Shown: positions 17,139 through 26,347, numbered from the stretch's first letter. The stretch is 64,000 nt of DNA from Negadavirga shengliensis (GCF_042652345.1 NZ_JBHSJJ010000005.1:1-64000); one strand, 5' to 3'. Notes: generated from the letters alone by a model not told the origin. Numbers and translations: made by a program.

Positions 17139-19364
17139 ATGAAAAAACAGTTTAAATTATCCGTATTTTTCTATACATTGATGATTATTTCATCTCATCT
17201 AGCAGCACAGACCGCCGTGCATAAAGACCGTCCTTTTGTACAGGAATACAGTATCAAATATTTCACACCGGATGAGGGGCTAACCATGAAAAAGGCATTT
17301 ATGGACCGGAACGGTACACTCCAGGTGATCACGAAGGAAGGATTGTACAGACCTCATAATGGGGCTTTTTTATATCCGGGCACCATGGTAGCCGATAGGA
17401 CCTATCTGCCCATGAAAGACAAAAGCCTGTCGGACATGGATGTTTATGAAGACCAGTTCGTTTATCTTGATGACCACGCGGTCCTGAGCAACGCCTGGGC
17501 GGGATCTTTATTTATAGACCATGCTCTTTCCGGGGCGCATTTGCTTAAAGGCGGGAAGGGATTTTCATTTCTGGTTTCAGATGGCAGCCGGTTCCACTAT
17601 TATGCCGATTCCAGTTTGGTTTGGGAAGGTGCGGTTACCGGCTCAGAAGCTTTGGACCTCGTTTTTGACGACACAAAAAATATTTTCTACATACTGACCC
17701 AGGAAAAAATTTATGCTTTTTTTCCTTCGGAAAGGAGCATGACAGAAATTTACTCCGGAAAGGACTTTACCTGTTTTGACCTTGCAAGAGGAGGAAGACA
17801 AATCGTGATAGGTACCAAAGACGGCTACATGAGATTGGACATAGCCTCCGGGAAAATATCGGGTCAAAAAGACAACAGACTGCCCTGGCCGGTGCTGACC
17901 GCCGTCAAAGAAATTGATGACCATCTCTGGTTTGGTTCTGAAAAAGGTGCTTTTATGCTTAAGGATGATGGCGGGTTCAACTATTATCATGGAGAGCGCT
18001 GGTTGCCGGGTGAGGAAGTGGTGCACATTAGCAAAGGAAAAAACAAGGAAATACTTGTGCTGACCGATAAGGGGTTAAGCAGGCTGGTTTTTACCGCGCA
18101 GACGCTTTTTGACAAAGCCCGGTACTACGATAAACAGGTTCGTGAGCGGCACATACGCTATGGTTTTAATGCCTCGCTGGTGGGAATGGAAAAAGGTAAT
18201 TTCAATACCGGAAGATTGGGAGACTCTGATAACGATGGGCTCTGGACCTCCATGTATCTTGGAGGAGAGGCATTCCGCTATGCGGTGACGGGATCTGATG
18301 AGGCCCTCCAAAACGTCCGGGAATCGCTGGATGCGATGGAAAGGCTATACACGGTTAACCCCATCCATGGATTTCCCTCCAGGTCATTTGCCAGGAGGGG
18401 TTATATAGAAAAACTGTCAGATCCCGAGCGCTGGCAGCATGCCAGTCATCCGGAATGGGACTGGAAGGCCACGACAAGCAGTGATGAGGCGATCGGTCAC
18501 GTGTTTGTCTTCGGCGTCATCGCGGAGTTGGTGGATGATCAGGAAATAAAAGAAAAGGCAATCCGGTTGTTGGATGAGTTGATGCAGCACATTGTGGACA
18601 ATGATTGGTACCTCATCGATTACGATGGAAAGCCCACGCTTTGGGGGAAATGGCATCCTGATTATGTAAACGGCTTCCCCACAATGGTGGGTGATCGTAA
18701 GCTGAACTCTTCCAACATTGTGGCCATGCTGCAAACAGCTTATCATTTTACCCAAAAGGAAATATATAAGAAAAAGGCATTTATGCTCATGGAGGAGCAT
18801 GGGTATCTGGAAAACCTGATGAGGCCCATGGAGGAGATAGGCAAAGCGGAAGAGGGCACGGATCAATGGGCTGAGATGCTTTCAGAGGCTTGGAACCATT
18901 CCGATGATGAAATGTACTTTTTGGGGTATTGGGGACTTTACCGCTATGCCTTTAACGATACCCTAAAAGCCAAATACAAAGAAGCCATCATCGACCACTG
19001 GGAAGCCGAGAGGCCGGAAAAAGATGGGCTGTGGAACATCTTTACAGCCTTGGTGGCTCCGGACAACTTTGACCTTGAAGAGGCCATTTGGTATCTTCAG
19101 GAATATCCTTTGGACCTGATCAATTGGACGGTCAGAAACAGCCATAGGAAAGATATTGAAATCATAGCGCCTAATTTTAGAAGGCAAAGTACAAAAGAAG
19201 TACTGCCGCCTGATGAATTGGCCATACGCCGGCACAATGCCAACCGGTTTGACCTGGATGGTGGGAATGACGGCAGGGCAGAAAGCAGCGCCGGGGATAT
19301 TTGGCTGCTTCCTTATTGGATGGGGAGATATTTGGAGGTCATCAGTGAACCGGTGCAAGAGTAG
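17139..19364 (+). CDS. Secreted propeller-toroid protein of unknown activity (paralogue 2)
   Basis: A 741-residue exported protein (signal peptide to about residue 24, SSHLAAQ) with the same two-part plan as the protein at 8436: a propeller-like N-terminal half and an alpha/alpha-toroid-like half. Shared motifs include SDNDGLWTSMYLG, FPSRSF, TTSSDEA, KPTLWGKW, WNHSDDEM, NSHRKD, RRHNANRF and LLPYWMGRYL. It is followed after only 8 bases by an aldolase of the 2-keto-3-deoxy-acid type. That link would fit a polysaccharide lyase whose unsaturated product becomes a keto-deoxy acid; this is inference from context. No family name can be assigned with confidence. Confidence 0.75.
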   Translation: MKKQFKLSVFFYTLMIISSHLAAQTAVHKDRPFVQEYSIKYFTPDEGLTMKKAFMDRNGTLQVITKEGLYRPHNGAFLYPGTMVADRTYLPMKDKSLSDMDVYEDQFVYLDDHAVLSNAWAGSLFIDHALSGAHLLKGGKGFSFLVSDGSRFHYYADSSLVWEGAVTGSEALDLVFDDTKNIFYILTQEKIYAFFPSERSMTEIYSGKDFTCFDLARGGRQIVIGTKDGYMRLDIASGKISGQKDNRLPWPVLTAVKEIDDHLWFGSEKGAFMLKDDGGFNYYHGERWLPGEEVVHISKGKNKEILVLTDKGLSRLVFTAQTLFDKARYYDKQVRERHIRYGFNASLVGMEKGNFNTGRLGDSDNDGLWTSMYLGGEAFRYAVTGSDEALQNVRESLDAMERLYTVNPIHGFPSRSFARRGYIEKLSDPERWQHASHPEWDWKATTSSDEAIGHVFVFGVIAELVDDQEIKEKAIRLLDELMQHIVDNDWYLIDYDGKPTLWGKWHPDYVNGFPTMVGDRKLNSSNIVAMLQTAYHFTQKEIYKKKAFMLMEEHGYLENLMRPMEEIGKAEEGTDQWAEMLSEAWNHSDDEMYFLGYWGLYRYAFNDTLKAKYKEAIIDHWEAERPEKDGLWNIFTALVAPDNFDLEEAIWYLQEYPLDLINWTVRNSHRKDIEIIAPNFRRQSTKEVLPPDELAIRRHNANRFDLDGGNDGRAESSAGDIWLLPYWMGRYLEVISEPVQE

Positions 19365-19372
19365 GTTTGACC

Positions 19373-20185
19373 ATGGAAACATTTGAGAAGATAAAAAAGG
19401 GAATACATGTCTACGGGACCTGTGTCACTTCCTTTAATCCGCTCTGGCCTGATGCCATACAAAAAGCAGGACTTGATTTTGTTTTCATCGACACGGAACA
19501 CATTTCTTTAGATAGGAGTCAAGTGGGGCATTTATGTCAGACATACGGTGGGAGAGGCATTACCCCCATAGTGAGGATTTCCCGGCCTGACCCTTTTTTG
19601 GCTTGCCAGATGATTGATGCCGGGGCAAAGGGAGTAGTGGCCCCCTACCTTGAAAAAGAGGAAGAGATTGTCGGATTGGTAGGCGCCACTAAATACAGAC
19701 CTCTAAAAGGTGAGCAGCTAAAGCAGTTTTTGAGTGGCAGAGGAGAGCCAATGACACCCAATTTAAGAGATTATATTTCCGAGCTCAACAGGGGGAATAT
19801 TTGTATTGCCAATATTGAGAGTATGCCCGCGGTCCAAAATCTGGATCGCCTATTATCAGTAAAGGGTCTGGATGCCGTTTTTATAGGCCCTCATGACCTT
19901 TCCGTAAGCATGGGACTGCCTGAGAATTATGATCATCCCGATTTCGCGTCGGTTGTCGAAGAGATAATTTCCAAGTGTCATGGAAAAAACCTTGGAGTAG
20001 GAATTCATTTTTCGGGATCTGCTGAAAGACAGGTGCATTGGATAAAAAAAGGGGTAAATATCATCATACACAGTTCTGACTATGCCTTGTTTAATCAGAG
20101 GTTAAGGCATGACCTGTATAAGATCAAAAGAGAAACAGGACAAGGGGACTATCTGAATTCCAATGATGATCCGCATATTGTCTAA
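19373..20185 (+). CDS. HpcH/HpaI-family class II aldolase
   Basis: This is a cytoplasmic TIM-barrel aldolase of about 270 residues. Landmarks are FVFIDTEH (usually IDxEH), the metal-binding region around GVVAPYLEKEEE, and VKGLDAVFIGPHDLSVSMG near residue 165. Family members cleave 4-hydroxy-2-ketoheptanedioate, 2-keto-3-deoxy-L-rhamnonate or 2-keto-3-deoxyglucarate into pyruvate and an aldehyde. The ATG at 19373 is preferred over a TTG six bases earlier. It lies directly behind the propeller-toroid gene and 66 bases before murQ, so it probably handles an acid sugar released by the upstream enzymes. Confidence 0.87.
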   Translation: METFEKIKKGIHVYGTCVTSFNPLWPDAIQKAGLDFVFIDTEHISLDRSQVGHLCQTYGGRGITPIVRISRPDPFLACQMIDAGAKGVVAPYLEKEEEIVGLVGATKYRPLKGEQLKQFLSGRGEPMTPNLRDYISELNRGNICIANIESMPAVQNLDRLLSVKGLDAVFIGPHDLSVSMGLPENYDHPDFASVVEEIISKCHGKNLGVGIHFSGSAERQVHWIKKGVNIIIHSSDYALFNQRLRHDLYKIKRETGQGDYLNSNDDPHIV

Positions 20186-20251
20186 CACCACGTTTTTTAT
20201 ATCGGAGACAGAAGGTTTAATTTCACTTAAAATATAACGCCCTATATACTC

Positions 20252-21058
20252 ATGACGAAAATTACAGAACAGCCCTCGTTGTACAGGCACCTTGAAAAGA
20301 TGTCCATAGAGGAACTGACCAGGCATATCAATAATGAAGACAAAAAAGTACCCCTGGCCATAGAAAAGGCTTTGCCTCAAATCAACAAGCTTATTACAGA
20401 AATTGTCGGAAGGCTTCGATCGGGCGGGCGGCTTTTTTATCTGGGAGCCGGAAGCGGCGGGCGGCTTTCCGTTCTGGATGCGATCGAGTTGCCTACAACC
20501 TATGGGATTCCAAAAGGCGTGGTCAATGTTATTCTCGCGGGAGGGGTTGAGCATCTTGTGGAGGCCAGGGAGGAAGAAGAAGATGACCGGGAAGCCGGAT
20601 GGAAAACGTTGCAGGACCATCAGGTGTCCGGTAAGGATTTTGTATTGGGGATCTCTGCCAGCGGGACCACCCCCTTTGTTTTGGCTGCTCTAAAAGCCTG
20701 CAAAGATAATGGCATTGCCACAGGTTGTCTGGTAAGTAATCCGGATTCTCCTATTGCACAGGTGGCGGATTTTCCCGTCGAAGTAATCACCGGACCTGAA
20801 TTTGTCACAGGTAGCACGAGGATGAAATGCGGTTCTGTGCAAAAGATGGTATTTGACATGATCAGCACGGCCACCATGATACAGTTGGGAAGGGTAGAGG
20901 ATAACAAGATGGTGAATGTGATCCTGATCAACGATAAAATAATTGACCGTAGCGTAAAAATGCTGATGGAAAGGGCAGGTATCAGCGATTACGAAGCGGC
21001 AAAGAAATTACTGATGGAACAAGGATCGGTACGGAAGGCGCTTGATTCTCTGGCTTAA
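20252..21058 (+). CDS. murQ: N-acetylmuramic acid 6-phosphate etherase
   Basis: This 268-residue SIS-domain enzyme shows the MurQ landmarks: YLGAGSGGRLSVLDA, a GISASGTTPFVLAAL phosphosugar loop, and TGSTRMKCGSVQKMVFD. MurQ removes the D-lactyl ether from MurNAc-6-phosphate, giving GlcNAc-6-phosphate and lactate in the cytoplasm. It follows the aldolase gene by 66 bases in the same direction. There is no MurP, AmgK or AnmK gene alongside. The kinase would have to be one of the ROK proteins at 7199 or 32849, or the enzyme may serve another ether-bearing phosphosugar. It is slightly shorter than the roughly 300-residue enterobacterial form. Confidence 0.93.
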   Translation: MTKITEQPSLYRHLEKMSIEELTRHINNEDKKVPLAIEKALPQINKLITEIVGRLRSGGRLFYLGAGSGGRLSVLDAIELPTTYGIPKGVVNVILAGGVEHLVEAREEEEDDREAGWKTLQDHQVSGKDFVLGISASGTTPFVLAALKACKDNGIATGCLVSNPDSPIAQVADFPVEVITGPEFVTGSTRMKCGSVQKMVFDMISTATMIQLGRVEDNKMVNVILINDKIIDRSVKMLMERAGISDYEAAKKLLMEQGSVRKALDSLA

Positions 21059-21245
21059 CGGAAAGGGAGATTTACAGGACCAGCCGGATAATGGCTGTTA
21101 AATAGGACAAAACCCTGCTTTTTTATGTCGAGGTGGTAAAGGAAGATATATTGCTTCAGAGGTATTTGAGGTCCAGGCAAGTTTTAATCAGCAAAACGGT
21201 GTGACGTCCTTTTATGCCAAATATTAAATTCCACCTGTGTTTTGC

Positions 21246-22421
21246 CTATTTTATAATAGGCCAGGTGAACCTGGACTCCAAAGCGATACGTTTGCCCGAT
21301 TTCTGCGATTTTCTAGCGGCTTCTATAATTTCCAACACATGAAGGGAGTGTTCTACGTTGATCAAAGGTTCCTTTCCCGTAGCCAGGCATTCGGCAATGA
21401 CCGAAGCCCCCTCTTGCCAGACATAGGTGCCGGGATCTTCCACATGACGTTGGGTTTTCGGATCATTTTTGGTGGCCATATCCACTCCTGAGGGCGCCCA
21501 GTCGTATCCTATCAGGTGCATGTTGCCTTCGGTGCCCCAGAGGCTGATAGTAGGTCTTTCTTGACCCTTTCCCTCATGCCCGTAAGGATCAAAATAATTG
21601 AATCCACTTTGTACATGCGATAAAGCCCCGTTTTCATGTTCCATCAGGATCATGGCGTTGTCTTCGGCTTCCACCTTTATCGGACCTTTGTCGTCCGTGG
21701 TCCGGGAAGGGGTGATGATGTTCAGCATGGCAGTGACGGATTTTACCGGACCCAAAAGGCCTGAGAGGGTAGCCAAATTGTACACGGCAAGGTCGGGCAT
21801 ACTGCCGCCCAATTCCTCAAAAAAGAAGGCGGACCAATTGGGTCCTTCATGGCCATAGTGTCCATGGGCAGCGGCGATTTTGCCCAGTTTCCCCTCCTGA
21901 ACCGCCTTGGACATAAAAGCGAACTGTGGACTGTTCACCACCGCGGGAGCACCCCATAACCGGACCCCCTGTGCTTTCGAAAGCCGGAGCAACTCTGCCC
22001 CCTGCTTATAGGTATTGGCCAAGGGCTTTTCACTCCAAACATGTTTCCCGCTCTGAATAGCCTGTTTGTTCAGATGATAATGTTCTTGCATGTTGGTGAG
22101 GTTGACAAATAAGTCGAAGGGTTCCCCGGCAAGCATTTTGTCTATGTGGTCGTAGTGAAAAGGGATGCCATACTTTTCCGCCTGGGATTTTGCCCTGTCG
22201 GGTTTTATGTCGCAAGCACTGACCAGTTCCACATGGGGAGACCTGGAGAGGTGAGGGAGGTATTGGGTGGAGACGCTCCCGCAGCCTATTACGCCTACTT
22301 TAATTTTTTTTTCTTGTCGATAGACCGTCGCCGCTTGCAAAGAAAAGGGGGTCAGGGCCGCAACTGTTCCCATGAGGGATATATTCTCCAAGAATTTTTT
22401 GCGTGAAATCTTATTTTTCAT
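21246..22421 (-). CDS. Exported Gfo/Idh/MocA-family oxidoreductase
   Basis: The ATG at 22421 is chosen because it begins an export signal (MKNKISRKKFLENISLMG, then ALTPFSLQAA); a longer open frame to 22535 precedes it. The mature part has the Rossmann motif VGVIGCGSVSTQYLPHL for NAD(P), EKPLANTYKQGAELL near residue 135, and a C-terminal beta-sheet domain ending KRIALESRF. Members of the GFO/IDH/MocA group oxidise, reduce or epimerise sugars, and some use tightly held NAD to hydrolyse glycosides. An exported form with bound cofactor fits the last type. The signal has Lys-Lys rather than Arg-Arg, so Tat use is uncertain. It faces the plus-strand operon and probably has its own promoter. Confidence 0.87.
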   Translation of the reverse strand: MKNKISRKKFLENISLMGTVAALTPFSLQAATVYRQEKKIKVGVIGCGSVSTQYLPHLSRSPHVELVSACDIKPDRAKSQAEKYGIPFHYDHIDKMLAGEPFDLFVNLTNMQEHYHLNKQAIQSGKHVWSEKPLANTYKQGAELLRLSKAQGVRLWGAPAVVNSPQFAFMSKAVQEGKLGKIAAAHGHYGHEGPNWSAFFFEELGGSMPDLAVYNLATLSGLLGPVKSVTAMLNIITPSRTTDDKGPIKVEAEDNAMILMEHENGALSHVQSGFNYFDPYGHEGKGQERPTISLWGTEGNMHLIGYDWAPSGVDMATKNDPKTQRHVEDPGTYVWQEGASVIAECLATGKEPLINVEHSLHVLEIIEAARKSQKSGKRIALESRFTWPIIK

Positions 22422-22599
22422 ATGTATTGAAAACAAATAGTAGATATAGAGTATTTTCCAATTTATCAAATTGTTGTTAAAAATTTCACATTTCACTGCA
22501 CGATTGCGGATTTGATTTTTAAATGAAAAAGCCATACATGAAAATAACCCTGTTTATTGGATTTCTGCTGTCTTCATGGGACCCGGCTTTATCAAAGGA

Positions 22600-23322
22600 T
22601 CAATCCTTGATACAGCGTATACAAAACCCGGCACCTTTGTTCCAACCCAGCACACCCATCCCGCTGTAATCATAATACAGTTGAAAAGCGGAGGCGAGCT
22701 CATTGGTAATTTCCGTTTTTGACCACCAGAGGCCTTCCTCCCCAAATCCACTGAACTTACCGTCTGAGGCTTGGCGCTTACCGGAGGGGAGGGCGGTAAA
22801 GCCACTGATGTTGTTTCCACCGGTATTGGGGGACTTCCAATGGGTGATTCCGGCTTCTTTAAGCTTTCTTCCTGCTTCAGAAACCCCGCCGAGGTAGTTG
22901 ATTAATATTTCCCATTCCACATCTGAGGGCACATGCCAGCCGGATGGGCAAATGTTCTTGACATTGCCCAGTACATGCCAATTATATAATCTACCATAGC
23001 TGTGCGCGTTCGAAGGGGTATTGTCATACTCAGCGTAGGCAGGAGCCCTGAGTCTGTTGTGTCTCAGCCATTCCTGATTGTTTTTAACATGGGAGATCCT
23101 TGTCCCATCATTGAATTTTGTGGCTTTTAAATTTTCGATCATCCATATTTGAGTGCCTATCCTGATCGGATGGTAAACATTCCCATCAATATCCCTTACA
23201 ATAACATTTTCCGGTTCATCGATATGGAGAGGTTCCAGTGGTTGACAGCCACTTTTCACCATCATTAACAATATCATTGTTATCAGAAAAGTGAAAACAG
23301 GTGATTTACCATTTGATAACAT
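22600..23322 (-). CDS. FISUMP-domain lipoprotein
   Basis: This 240-residue protein has a hydrophobic signal and a lipobox-like cysteine near residue 26 (VKSGCQPLEP). Residues 40-238 carry the Fibrobacter succinogenes major paralogous domain: IGTQIWMIENLKATKFNDG, AYAEYDN, YGRLYNWHV, CPSGWHVPSDVEWE, GFTALPSGKR and GFCIRCIKD. The domain is common on Bacteroidota surfaces and is thought to be a C-type-lectin-like binding or structural module. Neighbours differ in strand or lie far apart, so it is probably a single-gene unit. Confidence 0.85.
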   Translation of the reverse strand: MLSNGKSPVFTFLITMILLMMVKSGCQPLEPLHIDEPENVIVRDIDGNVYHPIRIGTQIWMIENLKATKFNDGTRISHVKNNQEWLRHNRLRAPAYAEYDNTPSNAHSYGRLYNWHVLGNVKNICPSGWHVPSDVEWEILINYLGGVSEAGRKLKEAGITHWKSPNTGGNNISGFTALPSGKRQASDGKFSGFGEEGLWWSKTEITNELASAFQLYYDYSGMGVLGWNKGAGFCIRCIKD

Positions 23323-23340
23323 ATATCATATTATTTTATG

Positions 23341-23358
23341 AGTGACTTGTTTGTCACT
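23341..23358. promoter_or_regulatory. Palindrome AGTGAC-TTGTTT-GTCACT
   Basis: Perfect six-base arms lie in the 267-base divergent region between the FISUMP lipoprotein and the TIM-barrel lipoprotein, 18 bases before the minus-strand start. It may be an operator or a leader hairpin. Confidence 0.35.
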
Positions 23359-23589
23359 TAAGAAAATTTACCGGTAATTTTTTTATGAAAAAATGATTGC
23401 CGTCACCGTTTTTAAAAGACAAAACCCCTGATGAGGCGTTGGATTTTTATTTATATTTAAAAAAGATTACGGTGTTCATTCATGCAGAAAACCATACTGT
23501 TGGCGAACGGGTTGTTCATCCATACAGCGTCGCCAGTAAGCAGCCTTTTCTGGCTTTGTAAATACTGTTAGATAAACTAAACATCTCCA

Positions 23590-24666
23590 ATGGGAATTGT
23601 CAACCTACTTTTGCTTCTGGTTATTTTTAGTTCGTGCGCTTCGTCAAACAAAAAAGCGGACAGGGTTTTTGTAAAAGGGGTATACGGTAATCCCGGTTCT
23701 CTTTTAAGAGCCGGTTACTTTTTCGATTCCTTGGGTATGAATGCGGTCTTTGTGCGGAGCATCTCTTTAACCCCTCAATTCTATGAAACTGCCCGCCAGC
23801 AGGGATGCCAGGTTTTTGTGGAATTTCCAACATTAAATGGTAAAGATTACCTTGAGGATCACCCGGAGGCCTGGCCCATCAATGAAAAAGGAGAGCAGGA
23901 GCCAGCAGCGGACTGGTTTATGGGAATATGTCCTACGCATCCGGGTTTCAAGGAACACCGGGCTAATCAACTGAGAAATATTATGGATGAATTTGACGTG
24001 GATGGGGTTTTTCTGAATTATTTGCACTGGCATGCCCAGTTTGAAACGCCTTATCCCATACTGCCTGAAACCTGTTTTTGTAACCGTTGTGTCCGTCAAT
24101 TTGAAATGTACGCGGATAGGGAAGTCAAGGGCGAAGACATTTCCCAAAAAGCCGACTGGATACTGACCCATGCTGATAAGGAGTGGCGGGACTGGAGAAA
24201 CAGTATTTTAAATGGCTGGGTGCAGGATATGAAGGATGTTGTGAAAAGCCACCAACCGGAGGCGCTGCTGGGGGTTTATTATTGCGCATGGTATCCTGAA
24301 AATCATCATGAAGCCCTTTACCGCACGTTGGGCATTGATGTGAAAGGACTGGCCCGCATCGCAGATGTGCTTTCTCCCATGTTGTTTCATAAAATGAAAG
24401 ACAGGCCGCCGGTCTGGGTGGGGCAATATTTGGACTGGCTGGAAAGCCAAACCCAGGCCGGTAAGAAGGGAACGCCATTGGTTTGGCCCATAGTACAGGC
24501 ACATAACAGTCCCGGCATAGTCTCACCCGGGGAATTCAGGGAAGTGATGCTTGAAGGGAGCAAATATCCCTCTTCCGGCATCATGATGTTTTCGGACGTG
24601 TCCCTTGTTGAAGACCCGGAGAAGGTGGAAGTGATGAGGGACCTCTATATCCATGGATTCAAATAA
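23590..24666 (+). CDS. TIM-barrel glycosidase-like lipoprotein
   Basis: This 358-residue protein has a lipoprotein signal (LLLVIFSSCASS, cysteine near residue 16). The body reads like a glycoside-hydrolase TIM barrel of the GHL/DUF4015 kind: GMNAVFVRS, FVEFPTLNG, FMGICPTHPGFKEHR, FDVDGVFLNYLHWHAQ near residue 135, GVYYCAWYPENHHEA, and LSPMLFHK. A CFCNRC pair near residue 165 may bind metal or form a disulfide. The Asp/His cluster in VDGVFLNYLHWH suggests an active site, though I cannot name the family. It is a surface or periplasmic enzyme candidate in the sugar locus, just upstream of a gene fragment and the GH10 gene. Confidence 0.7.
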   Translation: MGIVNLLLLLVIFSSCASSNKKADRVFVKGVYGNPGSLLRAGYFFDSLGMNAVFVRSISLTPQFYETARQQGCQVFVEFPTLNGKDYLEDHPEAWPINEKGEQEPAADWFMGICPTHPGFKEHRANQLRNIMDEFDVDGVFLNYLHWHAQFETPYPILPETCFCNRCVRQFEMYADREVKGEDISQKADWILTHADKEWRDWRNSILNGWVQDMKDVVKSHQPEALLGVYYCAWYPENHHEALYRTLGIDVKGLARIADVLSPMLFHKMKDRPPVWVGQYLDWLESQTQAGKKGTPLVWPIVQAHNSPGIVSPGEFREVMLEGSKYPSSGIMMFSDVSLVEDPEKVEVMRDLYIHGFK

Positions 24667-24707
24667 AATCTGACGGCATCCTGCTGCCCTATGTTTTATG
24701 ATAAGTA

Positions 24708-24911
24708 ATGATACGACCTTGGCATCATATTTCCGCGGAAGAAGCATTGCAGCATTTGGAGAGTTCCCTCTCCGGCCTCAAGGCTGATGCTATACAAAAG
24801 AGGGTAATGAACTATGGGAAGAACGTCCTCCCGGCCAAAAGGAGGATGACCGGTCTCCAAAAAACGAAACTACCTGTCAATAATCAAATCCAGGACATTG
24901 GTACGTTCTGA
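24708..24911 (+). pseudogene. Remnant of a P-type cation ATPase (N-terminal domain only)
   Basis: About 44 of the 67 encoded residues look like the N-terminal cation-ATPase domain: WHHISAEEALQHLESS, KADAIQKRVMNYGKN and VLPAKRR. A full pump has 800-900 residues. Here the similarity stops around residue 46, and the remainder is short filler ending in a stop inside the leader of the GH10 gene. No phosphorylation motif (DKTGT) or membrane helices are present nearby. It is best read as a gene scrap left by a deletion or recombination event. Confidence 0.6.
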
Positions 24912-24972
24912 TGAATTCTGTATATTTCAGAACCGAATAAAGCTTTTCCATCCAAAACCAAACGATATTCCA

Positions 24973-26244
24973 ATGGGATCACGCAGCACCGCTTCTCTGA
25001 AAAACATGTTCATTTATATGATGATAGCTGTTTTTTTTGTTGCCCATATATCAACTTCCCGGGCGCAAGGAGCAGATATTGATGCTGATATTGAAAAACA
25101 CAGGAAAGGCGAATTGATCATCAAAGCCAGCCCGGGGGCTCAAATAGAAGTGGAACAACTGAGCCATGAATTTTGGTTTGGGGCGGCCATCAGCAACAGT
25201 ATGGTCAGTGGTTCCATGGCCGAAAATGACGTGAAGCAGTATAAGGAGAAATTTTTGGAAAATTTCAATTCCGCAGTGACTGAAAATGCGGTCAAATGGG
25301 CCGGAATGGAGCCGGAAAAAGGAAATGTCAATTATGCTATTGTAGATGGGATTCTGGAGTGGACGGAAAAAAACGGGATTCCACTCCGTGGACATAACCT
25401 TTTCTGGGGAATAGAAAGATTTGTCCAGCCTTGGGTAAAGGCACTGGACGACGATGCACTGGCCAAAACCCTTCAAGATAGGGCAGAAACCGTTACCGCC
25501 CGCTATCGAGGCCGGTTTGCGGAATATGATTTGAACAATGAAATGGTCCACGGGAATTATTATGAAGATCGCCTGGGACCGGAAATCACCAAAAAAATGG
25601 CGGAGTGGGCCCATAACGGAGATCCAGATGCCAAGCTTTTTTTAAATGATTACAACATCCTCACAGGCAAAAGCCTCCCGGGATACATGACCCAGATCCG
25701 GAGCCTGTTGAACCAGGGCGTCCCCATTGCGGGAATAGGGGTGCAGGGGCATTCCCACGGTGAGACCTTTGATAGGGAACAACTCCGAAAAGCACTGGAT
25801 TCCCTGGCCCTGTTCGGTTTGCCCATCCGCGTGACGGAGTTCAACATGCCGGGCCAAAACTCAAGGTTTTACCGGGAGAAAATACTGGAAATGACAGCCG
25901 AAGAGGCAGCCTTGAATGCCAGCGAGCTGGTGGAATTTTACAGGCTGTGTTTTGCCCATCCGGCTGTAGAAGGTATTCTTATGTGGGGATTTTGGGAGGG
26001 GGCCAACTGGATTCCGGTATCCTCCCTGTACAAAAAAGATTGGTCGCCCACACCGGCGGCCGAGGCTTATCAAAACCTGATCTTTAAAGAATGGTGGACA
26101 AAGGCCTCCGGAAAGGCAGACAGTGATGGGGAGTATACGGTACCGGCTTTTTATGGTAAATACAAGGTCACTGTAAATGGGCAGTCCAGAGAGGTTGAAC
26201 TGCCTAAATCAAAAGGCAAAGTGGCGGTGGATTTTGGTAAATAA
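24973..26244 (+). CDS. Secreted GH10 family glycosidase (endo-xylanase-like)
   Basis: The start at 24973 gives a 423-residue protein with a signal anchor/peptide (MFIYMMIAVFFVAHIS, cleavage near AQG). GH10 landmarks are NAVKWAGMEPEKG, LRGHNLFWG, the acid/base glutamate in YDLNNEMVHG (about residue 190), LFLNDYN, GIGVQGHSH, and the nucleophile glutamate in RVTEFNMPG (about residue 289). GH10 enzymes cut beta-1,4-xylan chains, and this branch has a small beta C-terminal segment (YKVTVNGQSREVEL). No xylosidase or SusCD pair accompanies it, so xylan may not be the true substrate. It overlaps the end of the ATPase scrap only if an earlier start is used. Confidence 0.88.
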   Translation: MGSRSTASLKNMFIYMMIAVFFVAHISTSRAQGADIDADIEKHRKGELIIKASPGAQIEVEQLSHEFWFGAAISNSMVSGSMAENDVKQYKEKFLENFNSAVTENAVKWAGMEPEKGNVNYAIVDGILEWTEKNGIPLRGHNLFWGIERFVQPWVKALDDDALAKTLQDRAETVTARYRGRFAEYDLNNEMVHGNYYEDRLGPEITKKMAEWAHNGDPDAKLFLNDYNILTGKSLPGYMTQIRSLLNQGVPIAGIGVQGHSHGETFDREQLRKALDSLALFGLPIRVTEFNMPGQNSRFYREKILEMTAEEAALNASELVEFYRLCFAHPAVEGILMWGFWEGANWIPVSSLYKKDWSPTPAAEAYQNLIFKEWWTKASGKADSDGEYTVPAFYGKYKVTVNGQSREVELPKSKGKVAVDFGK

Positions 26245-26248
26245 AAAA

Positions 26249-26347
26249 GGAACCACAGATTTAACACGATAAATGTAGAAAGAGGAGCAGGGTTTTTGCT
26301 TCCTTTCCAGGTGGCGGTCCTCCACCTCACAGCAAACGAATCTGTGG
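26249..26347. repeat. Dispersed repeat with CCACAGATT / AATCTGTGG ends
   Basis: The 13-mer GGAACCACAGATT (26249-26261) recurs exactly at 37855-37867. An inverted AATCTGTGG lies at 26339-26347. Both GGAACCACAGATT copies sit within 15 bases of the stop codon of a plus-strand gene. It looks like a small intergenic repeat family. Confidence 0.5.

Noticed and set aside
24973..26244. Calling the district a xylan-utilisation locus
   Set aside because: Only one GH10 gene is present, with no xylosidase, arabinofuranosidase, xylose isomerase or xylulokinase, and the other genes point to acidic, acetylated or amino sugars.
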